Part shown: one piece after another, positions 51,438-60,030 of the stretch
Position numbering within the stretch: the stretch's first letter is position 1
Layout: each line of letters begins with the position of its first letter
Made by a program: the position numbers and the translations under genes
Source of the DNA: Bdellovibrio sp. qaytius
GTDB taxonomy: Bacteria; Bdellovibrionota; Bdellovibrionia; Bdellovibrionales; Bdellovibrionaceae
Assembly (NCBI GenBank): GCA_004011035.1
Contig: CP025734.1
Location: 186,001-250,000, forward strand
Reading direction: 5' to 3'
DNA: 64,000 nt
The notes under the pieces: generated by a model
Databases searched by the model: none
The model's input: the letters and a program-made list of their open reading frames with translations, nothing else
Told to the model about the DNA's origin: nothing

Positions 51438-52742
51438 TTAAAACCGGTGTTGAAAATAAACAGCTAGACCATCTTCAGTAGGTATCGGCATCCAATTTAA
51501 TTGAGCTTGAGGATTTAGATAAGTTAAGTAACTCGCGCGCGCCCAGAAAACGCCAAGTGTAACACCTGCGGTCACATCACTTAGCCAATGCGCATTTTCA
51601 GAAATTCGCGCAACAGCAATCGCAGTCGCTACAGTGTAAGCGGGAATGGCCGCTTTCCAACCATAGGCATATGTAAGTGCTCCTGCAGAAGCAAAAGCAG
51701 AAGAGGCATGACCTGAAGGAAACGAAGATGGAAATGGTAAATAATCGCCGCGTCCATCTGGACGTTTTCGTTGAATAATAAATGCCAGACTGACATGAGA
51801 AATCGTTGTTAATGCGATAGCTCGTGCATGCATTAATCCGTTAGGTTGATCCCACACTAATTGCGCGGCAGCGATACCGGCAGTTAAGACTCCGCTGCCG
51901 ACTTGTGCGAAATCTTTTGAGGTTTTTCTATCCATGATTAAGTCATGGCCTTTTTTATTTTGTTCAACCACTTTTGAATCTGATTGATGAGCCGCAACTG
52001 TTGTTAGTGCACCTACTCCTAAAATTGCAAAGCCGTTGTCATCAAAGCCATTGACGATAGTAGGTTTAAATTGATCTTGCCATAACCAAGGAAAGAAAGG
52101 TTTGCCATGAGTTGGATCTTCAAAGCTAAAACTTTTTTGTGAAAAAATAATTAAAGCTAAAAAAATTAAAGATTTTGCTTTAATTATTCTGTGCTGACGA
52201 ATTTTATTAATCAGAGTGTAAGCCAGCCAAGCTAAGATGCTTCCGAGTAAAGCACCCGCAGTTACATCGATCGGGTAGTGAACACCACAATAAACACGCG
52301 AAAAAGCTGTGAGCGTTGAAAAGGCTATAAATAAATAGCGATACTTTGGAAAATATAAACCTAAAAACACCGCGATAAAAAAACCATCGGCTGCATGGCC
52401 TGATGGAAAAGATAATCCACCTTGCGGGTCACCGCGAAATATAACTTGAAATGGAAGATCAGTATTAAAAGGCCTTGAGCGATTAAAGATAGGTTTTAAG
52501 ATTCCTACGAATTTATCAACGGCTACAGATAAGACCACGGCTCCGAGTACAATAGCGATACCTTTTGTGCGAGCTTTCCAATAAGTGAAAGCTAAAATGA
52601 GGGGAACAATAAGATATAAAAAAAATTGTAACTTATGAAAGTTAGTGTAAACCGGAAAAATAGCATCAAACACTGGGTTAGCCATTGTGGTATTAATAAA
52701 ATAAAATATTGAGTGATCTAACTCGACTAATTTTTCAAACAT
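51438..52742 (-). CDS. Double PAP2-domain membrane phosphatase
   Basis: 434 residues made of two PAP2 units. First (about 1-185): six-helix membrane form with KPIFNRSRPF, SFPSGHAADGFF and SRVYCGVHYPIDVTAGALLG. After a membrane segment or signal near 190-205, the second unit (about 205-434) has QRKRPDGRGDY, SFPSGHASSAFASAGALTYAYG and ARISENAHWLSDVTAGVTLG. The first looks like an integral undecaprenyl-pyrophosphate or lipid phosphatase, the second like an anchored periplasmic copy. Two catalytic domains in one chain are uncommon. It overlaps the upstream secreted gene by one base. Confidence 0.85.
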   Translation of the reverse strand: MFEKLVELDHSIFYFINTTMANPVFDAIFPVYTNFHKLQFFLYLIVPLILAFTYWKARTKGIAIVLGAVVLSVAVDKFVGILKPIFNRSRPFNTDLPFQVIFRGDPQGGLSFPSGHAADGFFIAVFLGLYFPKYRYLFIAFSTLTAFSRVYCGVHYPIDVTAGALLGSILAWLAYTLINKIRQHRIIKAKSLIFLALIIFSQKSFSFEDPTHGKPFFPWLWQDQFKPTIVNGFDDNGFAILGVGALTTVAAHQSDSKVVEQNKKGHDLIMDRKTSKDFAQVGSGVLTAGIAAAQLVWDQPNGLMHARAIALTTISHVSLAFIIQRKRPDGRGDYLPFPSSFPSGHASSAFASAGALTYAYGWKAAIPAYTVATAIAVARISENAHWLSDVTAGVTLGVFWARASYLTYLNPQAQLNWMPIPTEDGLAVYFQHRF

Positions 52743-53380
52743 TAAAAAAGTAAAACTCCGATAGTAAATTGTGCACTGTAAATCGTAGAATTATCATTCA
52801 CCGCTTGGCTTGAAATAGCAATCGGGTATTGCCCGTCGACAGCCACATCATCACGATGCCTGATTTCTTGAGCAGTGGCATTGAGTTCAATAAACCAAAC
52901 CTTACCGGCTTCAGTTAATTTGATTCTGCCAAAGCCTAAGCCGAGAGCAGGACCGTCCATGTGAATTCTTTTAGTATTGTCATTCGGTGTTGGTTCATCT
53001 TCATTAAGTACAACTACTAAAACACCTGCACCCGCAAAGCCGCGAAAATAATAATCTTCAATACGATAACGCGCACCAAGAGTTAACAATGTATCCCAAA
53101 TAAGATCATCATGATAAGTGTTAAACTTAACACTGGCGCTAGATTCAATGGCCCATTTATCATTAAAATACCAACCAACATCTGTTTTTAAATTTACACC
53201 TAAGCCTAAATTATTATTTTGTGTATCTGAGCGATATTTTGAATGGTTAATTCCGGCTCCGACGAAAATATGTAAGCCATCGCTCCAGTCATCGACTAAA
53301 AAAGTTTCTTCAGTTTCTTTCAGCTGAGCTAGCGCTAGTAAGGGTAGAATGAAAATAATTATAAAAATATTTATTTTCAT
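52742..53380 (-). CDS. Secreted outer-membrane-like protein
   Basis: 212 residues from ATG 53380 (GGGAG six bases upstream; an in-frame GTG four codons earlier is less likely). Sec signal (about 1-17, ending LALA). The mature chain alternates beta strands (VGAGINHSKYRSDTQ, LGVNLKTDVGWYFNDKWAIESSASVKF, LLTLGARYRIEDYYFRGFAGAGVLVVV) as in OmpA-like small barrels, ending in F. No family recognised. It is between the DUF3943 gene and the double PAP2 gene in a tight minus-strand operon. Confidence 0.7.
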   Translation of the reverse strand: MKINIFIIIFILPLLALAQLKETEETFLVDDWSDGLHIFVGAGINHSKYRSDTQNNNLGLGVNLKTDVGWYFNDKWAIESSASVKFNTYHDDLIWDTLLTLGARYRIEDYYFRGFAGAGVLVVVLNEDEPTPNDNTKRIHMDGPALGLGFGRIKLTEAGKVWFIELNATAQEIRHRDDVAVDGQYPIAISSQAVNDNSTIYSAQFTIGVLLF

Positions 53381-53994
53381 TGAAGCTCCCACTGCAACAT
53401 AAGACTTATTTTGTCTTGTTCAGGTATTACGGTGCCAAAAAATGAATTTGTTGGCGGCAATAAAGTAAATGGATTAATCAGATAACCCGTTGCATGGCCA
53501 ATCCAGGTGTTAGTGCTATGCAGATATTTAGATAATTTTTCTACTCCCACGCCTAGAACAGTTCCATATACTGGGGTTTGATATAAATCTTGATAGCTAG
53601 GGCGCTCTGTAACAGTTTCAATTGTAAATTCGAAAGCGAATGATGAAAGACATGTCCAGATGAAAGCATTTTCTTCGGTGTAACCGCGAGAGCGATAAAA
53701 AAGGTAATAGTATTGCCCCGCAAAAGTGTGACGAATTAAATTATATTCAAAACTATCGCGGTCATAATGTGGATTAATCGAATTTTTTATCCAGTTTTCA
53801 AATGAACCATATTTTTTAATTTCTTTTTTATAAGAGGATATGTAGTAAATCCACTGGCTAGTATAGACGGTCGCAAAATTGATTTTTTTTTCTTTTGCTG
53901 TGATCGTTGTCGACGATACCGGCGAGGTGTTCTGGGCAGAACTAGAGGCACAATACCACAGAATAAAAATAGAAACACACAGGGCTTTCAGCAT
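53377..53994 (-). CDS. DUF3943-like envelope protein
   Basis: 205 residues with a Sec signal (about 1-20, ending SSA). Features fit DUF3943: NPHYDRDSFEYNLIRHTFAGQYYYLFYRSRGYTEENAFIWTCLSSFAFEFTIETVTERPSYQDLYQTPVYGTVLGVGVEKL, with the E-F-x-I-E and D-L-x-x-T-P-x-x-G-x-x-x-G-x blocks. The family is outer-membrane associated and of unknown function. It overlaps the next gene by four bases and heads the transcript that includes the double PAP2 protein, pointing to envelope lipid or lipopolysaccharide handling. Confidence 0.8.
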   Translation of the reverse strand: MLKALCVSIFILWYCASSSAQNTSPVSSTTITAKEKKINFATVYTSQWIYYISSYKKEIKKYGSFENWIKNSINPHYDRDSFEYNLIRHTFAGQYYYLFYRSRGYTEENAFIWTCLSSFAFEFTIETVTERPSYQDLYQTPVYGTVLGVGVEKLSKYLHSTNTWIGHATGYLINPFTLLPPTNSFFGTVIPEQDKISLMLQWELQ

Positions 53995-54186
53995 AATTTT
54001 TTTCGGTAAAGATATGATGAAGGTGCAATATGGCGTCCAACGTCACAATATGCCCCGAACCATATCTTAACTTTTAAGCCTGAACTTTGGTCTAGCTTAT
54101 AGGTGACTTAAGTTTTTGTGATTTTGTTTATCAGAATTATTTTGCTAGCGTCTTATCAACAGCTAAGTTCCACGGAAGGAATAAAA
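53995..54186. other. Divergent promoter region with an 8-bp inverted repeat
   Basis: No gene seen in these 192 bases. AAGATATG (54009-54016) is repeated inverted as CATATCTT (54061-54068), and CAATATG occurs twice directly between them. These may be regulator sites for the divergent DUF3943 and nuclease genes; nothing more is claimed. Confidence 0.35.
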
Positions 54187-55146
54187 ATGTTTAAAAACAT
54201 CACCAGCATTTTTTTACTATTGTGTTCGAGTCATCTAGCTTATGGATGGGGATCCAAAGGTCATCAAGTTGTGGCCTATGTCGGAGCCAACATAGCAACG
54301 GATGGCGAAGCGTTTTGGAAGGCGAATCTTGAGCCTTTAAGACAACTGACGACTGTTCCCGATCGCGTGTGGAAAGCGCCCGCTACTAAAGATGGCGAAG
54401 CGAACACGCATTGGTTTCAAGTCGATGCGTACTATCAACCTTCTGATTATAATCAAATTATTCGTTTTCCAAGTAACTATTCAGATGCGATCACTCAATA
54501 TGGGTCTCGTATGATTGAAATTAATGGCGTGGCCCCATGGCGTATTCGTCAGTTGTATCAATTAGCTTTTTACAGTCTTACTCATGGTGATATGAAACAA
54601 GGTTTAGAATACGTCGGTGTAATGACTCATTATATCGGTGATATATCTCAGCCTTTACATGTCAGCGAAAATTACGATGGCCAGCAAACGGGTAATAAAG
54701 GAATTCATTCTTATTTTGAAACTACAATTATTACTGATGAAATAAAAATTAGAGCTGATGTTGAAAAAAGAGCACTGGCCCTTTTGCAAGATGCTAATTT
54801 CTTAAGTCAGTTTAATGGCAATCTAATGGATACGATTTTACTAGAAGTTGAACGTTCAATTTCAAATCGCGATTTAGTTTTAGAAAATGATAAAAAATAT
54901 GGTCGCAGTAAAAGCGGGGCGAGCATTCAGTTAAACTTAGCTAAAGATAGAATGGCCGATGCTGCGGCTACAACAGCATTAATTCTAAATCAACTTTGGC
55001 GTGACACTGGTTTAGTCGCGAAGGCTACACCGATGACAATACAAGATCCAAACTGGGTAAAACCTGATTTTAATAATTTACCAAAAGATCGTATGAGTCC
55101 AATTCATCGTAAATTTTTATCTGACGAAGAAGATTGTTCTTTATAA
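54187..55146 (+). CDS. S1/P1-type nuclease
   Basis: 319 residues from ATG 54187, with GGAAGGA just upstream; a longer in-frame start at 54118 lacks one. Signal peptide of about 20 residues ending YG, so the mature protein begins WGSKGHQ, the N-terminal Trp that binds zinc in P1/S1 nucleases. Further ligands: VPDRVW, HWFQVD, GVMTHYIGDISQPLHVSENYDGQQTGNKGIHSYFE. It would cleave single-stranded DNA/RNA and 3'-nucleotides in the periplasm or outside. A predator or scavenger could use it for nucleotide uptake; that use is inference. Confidence 0.92.
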   Translation: MFKNITSIFLLLCSSHLAYGWGSKGHQVVAYVGANIATDGEAFWKANLEPLRQLTTVPDRVWKAPATKDGEANTHWFQVDAYYQPSDYNQIIRFPSNYSDAITQYGSRMIEINGVAPWRIRQLYQLAFYSLTHGDMKQGLEYVGVMTHYIGDISQPLHVSENYDGQQTGNKGIHSYFETTIITDEIKIRADVEKRALALLQDANFLSQFNGNLMDTILLEVERSISNRDLVLENDKKYGRSKSGASIQLNLAKDRMADAAATTALILNQLWRDTGLVAKATPMTIQDPNWVKPDFNNLPKDRMSPIHRKFLSDEEDCSL

Positions 55147-55169
55147 GTTAGTCATCTACGATACAGTGC

Positions 55170-55808
55170 GTGTCGTCGATTAATCAGTATCCTACATTTC
55201 AATACTCACAACCTAACGAATATCATTTTAGTCATGATTCAGTATTTTTAGCGCGTGAAGTCTATGAGCGACATACTGATCAGTTGGCTCAGAGTGGTGT
55301 GCAAGTTCTAGATGTCTGCGCAGGCTGTGGCATTGTTGGTATGGATTTAATTTTTCATCAGATGAAAGAAAAAAGTTTTCCAGGTGAAGTCGATTTTTTA
55401 GAAGTTCAACAAGTGTATCATTCTCACTTTCTTAAAAATAAAGAAATCATGCAGGGTTATTTTCCAGATCAGCCGTTGCATTTTAATTGGCAGCAGCAAA
55501 ATTATGCGCAAAGCGGTGAATATAAAAAATACGATCTTATCGTTTCAAATCCACCTTATTTTATAGTCGGTAAAGGTGCGCTATCGCCCAGTGAATTTAA
55601 AAACCGTTGCCGTTTTTTTATAGACTCAGATTGGCAAAGTTTAATTCAATTTATAAAGGCTTCATTAAAGCCAGGTGGGCAGGCTTACTTTTTAGTGCGC
55701 GAGGATCTTAAAAATGCCATGAGTGCACAATTTGCAGAGATCACTTATCCATTCCAAGTGCGGGGCACTTGGGTAGGGCATATTTATGAGTCAAAAAACC
55801 GCGATTAG
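55170..55808 (+). CDS. N6-adenine methyltransferase (TrmN6-like)
   Basis: 212 residues with a GTG start. SAM fold with VLDVCAGCGIVGMDL (motif I) and the catalytic SNPPYF motif IV used by N6-adenine and glutamine methyltransferases. The opening resembles the tRNA1(Val) A37 enzyme, QYSQPNEYHFSHDSVFLA (usual F-x-x-D-S-x-L-L-A). No target-recognition domain for DNA is visible. So tRNA modification is the best guess, not certain. No ribosome site is evident. It overlaps the next gene by 23 bases. Confidence 0.82.
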   Translation: MSSINQYPTFQYSQPNEYHFSHDSVFLAREVYERHTDQLAQSGVQVLDVCAGCGIVGMDLIFHQMKEKSFPGEVDFLEVQQVYHSHFLKNKEIMQGYFPDQPLHFNWQQQNYAQSGEYKKYDLIVSNPPYFIVGKGALSPSEFKNRCRFFIDSDWQSLIQFIKASLKPGGQAYFLVREDLKNAMSAQFAEITYPFQVRGTWVGHIYESKNRD

Positions 55809-56433
55809 TAAAATCAATAGCCGAGGCGCCTTGTTGGTGTTTCCGATTAATAATAACAAAGAACCGGCTTCTTTGTGGTCTGAGTTTTATCCTAAATCAA
55901 AAATGCGTTGGGAGTGGGATTCAGACGGCGATGATCGGGTTGGTACATTATGGGCCTTGATGAAAAAACTTTCTGATAGCCGTGAAGTTGTTTATTCAAA
56001 ATGGTACCAGGGGCGCGCGACATTTTTTTCGCGAAAACTTTTTACCGCTTTACTGTGTAAGTCATTAAAAGAGTTCGATGAGCCTAATTTATCAAATACG
56101 GCCAAGAACTTATTAGAAGCTTTAGAAAGTGACTCACCATTATCAACAAAACAATTAAAACAAATCACTGAACTTCGTGGTAAAGATAATGAACGCTTTT
56201 ACAATCGTGGCATGAAAGAACTTTTTTCAAAGTTTTTAATAGTGGCCTTTGGCGAAGTTGATGATGGGGCTTTTCCTTCACTAGCTGTAGGGGCAACTAA
56301 AAATCTCTACGAAGATCTTTTAATCGAGGCTCGTGAAATGAAAACATCAGCGGCAGATAAAATCATTAATGAGTATTTGCCTGAAGGAAATTTGTTTCGT
56401 AAACAATTAACAAAGTTAAAGATGGATATATGA
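55786..56433 (+). CDS. Hypothetical protein, possibly winged-helix (AlkZ-related)
   Basis: 215 residues with a pattern that recalls the AlkZ-related winged-helix proteins: an opening ALLVFPINNNKEPASLWSEFYPKSKMRWEWDSDGDDRVGTLWALMKKLSDSREVVYSKWYQGRATFFSRKLFTALL, and a C-terminal part rich in helices with LSTKQLKQITELRGKDNERFYNRGMKEL, a winged-helix-like DNA-binding arrangement. Function is unknown; the family assignment is from memory and weak. Overlaps both neighbours (23 and 4 bases), so it belongs to a three-gene transcript. Confidence 0.55.
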   Translation: MSQKTAISKINSRGALLVFPINNNKEPASLWSEFYPKSKMRWEWDSDGDDRVGTLWALMKKLSDSREVVYSKWYQGRATFFSRKLFTALLCKSLKEFDEPNLSNTAKNLLEALESDSPLSTKQLKQITELRGKDNERFYNRGMKELFSKFLIVAFGEVDDGAFPSLAVGATKNLYEDLLIEAREMKTSAADKIINEYLPEGNLFRKQLTKLKMDI

Positions 56434-57086
56434 AAACAGCAGTAGTTATTGGAGCAACCGGGCTTATAGGATCTGAATTAGTACAGAAATTAATGAATAG
56501 TTCTGAATATAATAAAATCATCGCCATTGTTCGTCGTCCAAAAGAATGGCCTTCACAAAAAGTCGAAGTGATTAATATTCCGTTTGAACAACTTGAACAG
56601 CAGCAGTTTTCAGACGGCGCAGATTATTTTTGTGCTTTAGGCACGACGATTAAACAAGTGGGTTCGCAAGCAGAATTTCGTAAGGTTGATTACGAGTATG
56701 TTCTTAGTTTTGCTAAGGTCGCTAAAAAATGTTCGGCAAATTCATTTCACTTAGTATCGGCATTGGGCGCCAGCGCGAAGTCGGCAAATTTTTATTCGCG
56801 CACCAAAGGGCAAATCGAAAATGCAGTTTCAAATTTAGAAATCAAAAAAGTTCGTATTTATAGACCAAGTTTATTAATCGGAAAACGTGAAAAACTAGGT
56901 CAGCCTTCGCGTTTAGGCGAAGAAATATTCACAGTCGTTTATAATAATGCGAAATTTTTATTTTCAGGGTTTATGAAAAAGTACGAACCAATCACGGCAG
57001 AAAAAGTAGCTACAGCGATGTTTAATAAAGCTGTAGCAAATACGTCATTAGTTAAAGAGATTATTTCAAATCAAGATATGCACTAG
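56430..57086 (+). CDS. NAD(P)-binding oxidoreductase (HTATIP2/SDR-like)
   Basis: 218 residues of the atypical short-chain family related to HTATIP2/TIP30: VVIGATGLIGSELVQKL cofactor loop (about 5-20), IVRRPKEWP with the NADP Arg, DYFCALGTTIKQVGSQAEFRKVDYEYVLSFAKVAKK, and HLVSALGASAKSANFYSRTKGQIE (the YxxxK replaced by Y-S-R-T-K). Substrate unknown. ATG overlaps the preceding stop by four bases. Convergent with the TetR gene, overlapping four bases. Confidence 0.85.
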   Translation: MKTAVVIGATGLIGSELVQKLMNSSEYNKIIAIVRRPKEWPSQKVEVINIPFEQLEQQQFSDGADYFCALGTTIKQVGSQAEFRKVDYEYVLSFAKVAKKCSANSFHLVSALGASAKSANFYSRTKGQIENAVSNLEIKKVRIYRPSLLIGKREKLGQPSRLGEEIFTVVYNNAKFLFSGFMKKYEPITAEKVATAMFNKAVANTSLVKEIISNQDMH

Positions 57087-57721
57087 TGGTGCGAGATGAC
57101 TTCAAAATATTTTTCTAAAACATTATACAAAGCATGAAACGCTTTAGGATCATCTAGTCCTTTAAGCATTCCATAAAAACCTTCGTGAGCCATTACTACA
57201 AATTGAGCAACTTGTTTCGTGTTCACATTGGTTTTTAGATAACCATTAGCTTTCGCGCGTTTAAGATGTTTTTCAGTCTCATCAATCCATAACTGCAGAG
57301 CTGTTTGCAGGCGTTTATGAAAGCCCTTATCAATCGGCGACATTTCTTGAACTAAGTTATTCAGCGGGCAGCCTAATTTTAAATGAGCGGGAGGGGCGTT
57401 GCCGATTAAATTTTTCATCTGTTTTAAAATACCGTCTAAAGGATTATCAAACTGTTCAAGAGGTGTAATCCAGCGATCAATAATCATGGGGCTAATCACT
57501 TCTTCAACAAGGGCGTAACCGAAATCAAGCTTTGTGGGAAATTGATGATAAAATGCACCTTTTGTCAGCGAAGTTTTTTTCACGATGTCATCGATACTGA
57601 CACCTTGGAAACCGCGCGTGAAGACCTCCATAAATGCCACATCTAGAATCTCTTTTCGGGATTTTTCTAGGTCACGGGTTTGTTTTTTAGGTGCCTTGCT
57701 GGCCGGTTTATTGCTTTTCAC
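57083..57721 (-). CDS. TetR-family transcriptional regulator
   Basis: 212 residues from GTG 57721, preferred over the in-frame ATG at 57760 because the latter lies inside the operator. The HTH is clear: SRKEILDVAFMEVFTRGFQGVSIDDIVKKTSLTKGAFYHQFPTKLDFGYALVEEVI. The C-terminal ligand-binding part (about 85-212) has LKLGCPLNNLVQEMSPIDKGFHKRLQTALQLWIDETEKHLKRAKANGYL, a C-terminal domain seen in TetR proteins that often sense small organic compounds. Divergent from the SRPBCC gene, with a shared operator. Ligand unknown. Confidence 0.88.
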   Translation of the reverse strand: MKSNKPASKAPKKQTRDLEKSRKEILDVAFMEVFTRGFQGVSIDDIVKKTSLTKGAFYHQFPTKLDFGYALVEEVISPMIIDRWITPLEQFDNPLDGILKQMKNLIGNAPPAHLKLGCPLNNLVQEMSPIDKGFHKRLQTALQLWIDETEKHLKRAKANGYLKTNVNTKQVAQFVVMAHEGFYGMLKGLDDPKAFHALYNVLEKYFEVISHH

Positions 57722-57750
57722 AGCTTTGAGTCTAGCAAAAACCGAGGTTA

Positions 57751-57779
57751 TTGACAACATACTAACTAGTATGTTAATG
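57751..57779 (+). promoter_or_regulatory. TetR operator overlapping a -35 element
   Basis: AACATACT-AACT-AGTATGTT (57756-57775), 8-bp arms with a four-base spacer, typical of TetR operators. It begins at the last base of a TTGACA -35 (57751-57756), with a weak -10 TTAATG at 57774-57779 (17-base spacer). The layout implies repression of the SRPBCC gene at 57814 and perhaps of the regulator. Confidence 0.6.
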
Positions 57780-57813
57780 TTTTAAACAGAATTTGATACA
57801 GAAAGAGGATTAT

Positions 57814-58344
57814 ATGGTTAAAAAAGTACTTTTAGGTTTAGTGGTCGTTCTAGTTATTTTTTTAGGCTACGTTTCAACTCGTGAAGGTAAATTTCACTAC
57901 GAACGCAGCGCAGTTATTAATGCTCCTGCTGAAAAGATTTTTCCGTTTATCAGCAATTTTAAATTTGGTACGCAGTGGAACCCGTATGATCAAAAAGATC
58001 CAAACATGAAACGTTCATTTACGGGTAACGATGGCGAAGTTGGTTCAGTTATGAATTTTGATGGCAACGCTGAATCTGGCTCGGGTAAATTAGAAATCGT
58101 GAGCTTAACTCCAAATAGCGAAGCGCAAATAAAACTTACAATGACTAAGCCAATTTTCGCAGAAAATATGATTATCTATACTTTAAAACCAGAAGGTGAA
58201 GGCACTCGTTTTACTTGGGCTATGCAAGGTGACGGTGGTTTTATGGGTAAATTGATGAATGTATTTATTGATTGTGAAAAAATGATGACTTCAGAATTTG
58301 AAAAAGGTTTTACTAACTTAAAAGCCGTTATTGAAAATAAATAG
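57814..58344 (+). CDS. Membrane-anchored SRPBCC (polyketide-cyclase-like) protein
   Basis: 176 residues from ATG 57814 (AAGAGGA upstream; an in-frame ATG at 57793 has none). An N-terminal membrane segment (about 5-21) precedes an SRPBCC domain: YERSAVINAPAEKIFPFISNFKFGTQWNPYDQKDPNMKRSFTGND, FDGNAESGSGKLEIVSLTPNSEAQIKLTMTKP and GEGTRFTWAMQGDGGFMGKLMNVFIDCEKMM, which is the polyketide-cyclase-type group. Under the TetR operator. Seven bases upstream of the GyrI-SRPBCC gene on the same strand. Confidence 0.88.
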   Translation: MVKKVLLGLVVVLVIFLGYVSTREGKFHYERSAVINAPAEKIFPFISNFKFGTQWNPYDQKDPNMKRSFTGNDGEVGSVMNFDGNAESGSGKLEIVSLTPNSEAQIKLTMTKPIFAENMIIYTLKPEGEGTRFTWAMQGDGGFMGKLMNVFIDCEKMMTSEFEKGFTNLKAVIENK

Positions 58345-58351
58345 GTGATAT

Positions 58352-59302
58352 ATGAAATTAACGACTCACCAAGATCTTAAACAGTTTCCGCAAACACATT
58401 ATGTTTTCGTAGAAAAAATCGGACCCTTTCAAGATACAGCGATGGCTGCTTGGCAAGAATTGCACAAGCATGTTGAATCTATCGGTTCGAAAAATAAAAT
58501 CTCAGGCTATTTCAGTCAGTATAAAGTTGAACCGCAAATGATTTATCGTGCGGGCCTTGCTGTTGATGCAAAACCTGCAACGTTGCCTGAAGGTTTTAAA
58601 TACGAAAATTTTGCAGGCGGAGTATTTCAACGCTTCACTTTAATTGGTGGCTATCAGAATTTACCAGAAGCTTGTGGAGCTGTGTTTGCGCAAATCGAAA
58701 AAGAAAAATTACCAATGCGTAATGATTGGTTTGTTGAAAATTACATTAATAGCCCTAAAGAAACCGCTGAAGATAGCTTAGTGACTGAAATTTTAATTCC
58801 GACAGAATCAAATATTAAACCATTTTCTTTAAGTCGTGAATTTCAGGCATCAAAAGATTTAATGTGGCAGTGCTGGACAGATAAAAATCATTTAGAAAAA
58901 TGGTCTGGGCCTAAAGGGTCAAAATTAAAAAATTCGGTTCATGAATTTAAAACAGGTGCGACTAATCACTACTGTATGACTATGCCTGATGGTAACGAGT
59001 CATGGGGATTACAAGTTTATCGCGATATCGTAAAACCTGATCGCGTTGTTTACGTCACTAGTTTTTCAGATTCTAAAGGTAATAAAACACGTCATCCGAT
59101 GAGTGCCACTTGGCCGTTAGAGATGTTAACAACAATTACATTGCTTTCATTAGGTGATAAAACACGAGTGACAATCGAATGGATGCCGATCAACGCAAGT
59201 GCCGAAGAAATTAAAACTTTCAACGATGCACACGATGGCATGAAAATGGGTTGGGGCGGATCTTTAGACACGCTTGAAACATATTTAAAAACGTTAACCT
59301 AA
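58352..59302 (+). CDS. GyrI-like/SRPBCC fusion protein
   Basis: 316 residues. The N-terminal half (about 1-150) resembles a GyrI/AraC effector-binding domain: YVFVEKIGPFQDTAMAAWQELHKHVES, ISGYFSQYK, YRAGLAVDAKPATLPEGFKYENFAGGVFQRFTLIGGYQNLPEACGAVFAQIEKEKLPMRNDW. The C-terminal half (about 160-316) is an AHSA1 SRPBCC domain: LSREFQASKDLMWQCWTDKNHLEKWSGPKGS and GMKMGWGGSLDTLETYL. Both folds bind small hydrophobic ligands, so a two-site ligand binder controlled by TetR is plausible. It is seven bases after the other SRPBCC gene. Confidence 0.85.
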   Translation: MKLTTHQDLKQFPQTHYVFVEKIGPFQDTAMAAWQELHKHVESIGSKNKISGYFSQYKVEPQMIYRAGLAVDAKPATLPEGFKYENFAGGVFQRFTLIGGYQNLPEACGAVFAQIEKEKLPMRNDWFVENYINSPKETAEDSLVTEILIPTESNIKPFSLSREFQASKDLMWQCWTDKNHLEKWSGPKGSKLKNSVHEFKTGATNHYCMTMPDGNESWGLQVYRDIVKPDRVVYVTSFSDSKGNKTRHPMSATWPLEMLTTITLLSLGDKTRVTIEWMPINASAEEIKTFNDAHDGMKMGWGGSLDTLETYLKTLT

Positions 59303-60030
59303 TTAGATTGCTCCGTATCGAGAGCTGAAATGTGAAATAGCTGTTGAAAGCCTAACTTCTCAGCTATTTTCATACTTGCTAGATTGTCTTCTTTCACTCG
59401 GTATTTAGGGCATAGGTCGTTAGATAAAATATTTTCGACAATTTCTGAAACTAAAGGAATAGAACTTTTTTGGTTTCGAAACATGGGTGCAATAAGTACT
59501 GTAATATCAGCAACTTGAGTTTCACGAATTTTAACGTAACGACTAACTCCGATAAGTTGATTGTTTATGTAAGCACCAAGTGCGTAATCATTCGTTAAGT
59601 CTAAATCTAAAGTATCAATATCATCTTCACTGCATAGTTTTAGAAAATCGTCTAAAGTCGATGTATCTTCAGCATTAATTTTTTTAATCAGCAGATTTGT
59701 TGAAATTGTTTGATGTTTGATAAAATCAGTTGGTCGGCTAAAGCCATAATCGATGTCATGAAAAGCTAGGTGTAAATTTTTGAAATTATTAATATTAGCT
59801 GAATTTAGATAACTTAAATCATTTACATTTAAGTTATACATAATTTGATTTTTAAGACTCGCAGTAAGAATTTTTTTTGAATTCGTTAAGTCTTGGTAAA
59901 AGTAGATATATTTATCACCATGTTTAGTAATATACCTACCTGATTTATTCAGCATAGGATTTGCATCTAACAAGGTATTAAGTTCAAGATCAAAGATCTT
60001 AGACCAGTAATTATAGTAATGCTGTTTCAT
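59299..60030 (-). CDS. GNAT-like acetyltransferase of the peptide/HExxH cassette
   Basis: 243 residues. The C-terminal 130 residues look like a GNAT domain: DYALGAYINNQLIGVSRYVKIRETQVADITVLIAPMFRNQKSSIPLVSEIVENIL and VKEDNLASMKIAEKLGFQQLFHI (N-x-x-x-x-x-I-A-E-K-L-G-F). The N-terminal half (about 1-110) has no known match. The start overlaps the HExxH hydroxylase gene by 20 bases, strong translational coupling. In that context it may acetylate the peptide or act as self-protection; this is inference. Convergent with the GyrI-SRPBCC gene. Confidence 0.7.
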   Translation of the reverse strand: MKQHYYNYWSKIFDLELNTLLDANPMLNKSGRYITKHGDKYIYFYQDLTNSKKILTASLKNQIMYNLNVNDLSYLNSANINNFKNLHLAFHDIDYGFSRPTDFIKHQTISTNLLIKKINAEDTSTLDDFLKLCSEDDIDTLDLDLTNDYALGAYINNQLIGVSRYVKIRETQVADITVLIAPMFRNQKSSIPLVSEIVENILSNDLCPKYRVKEDNLASMKIAEKLGFQQLFHISALDTEQSN

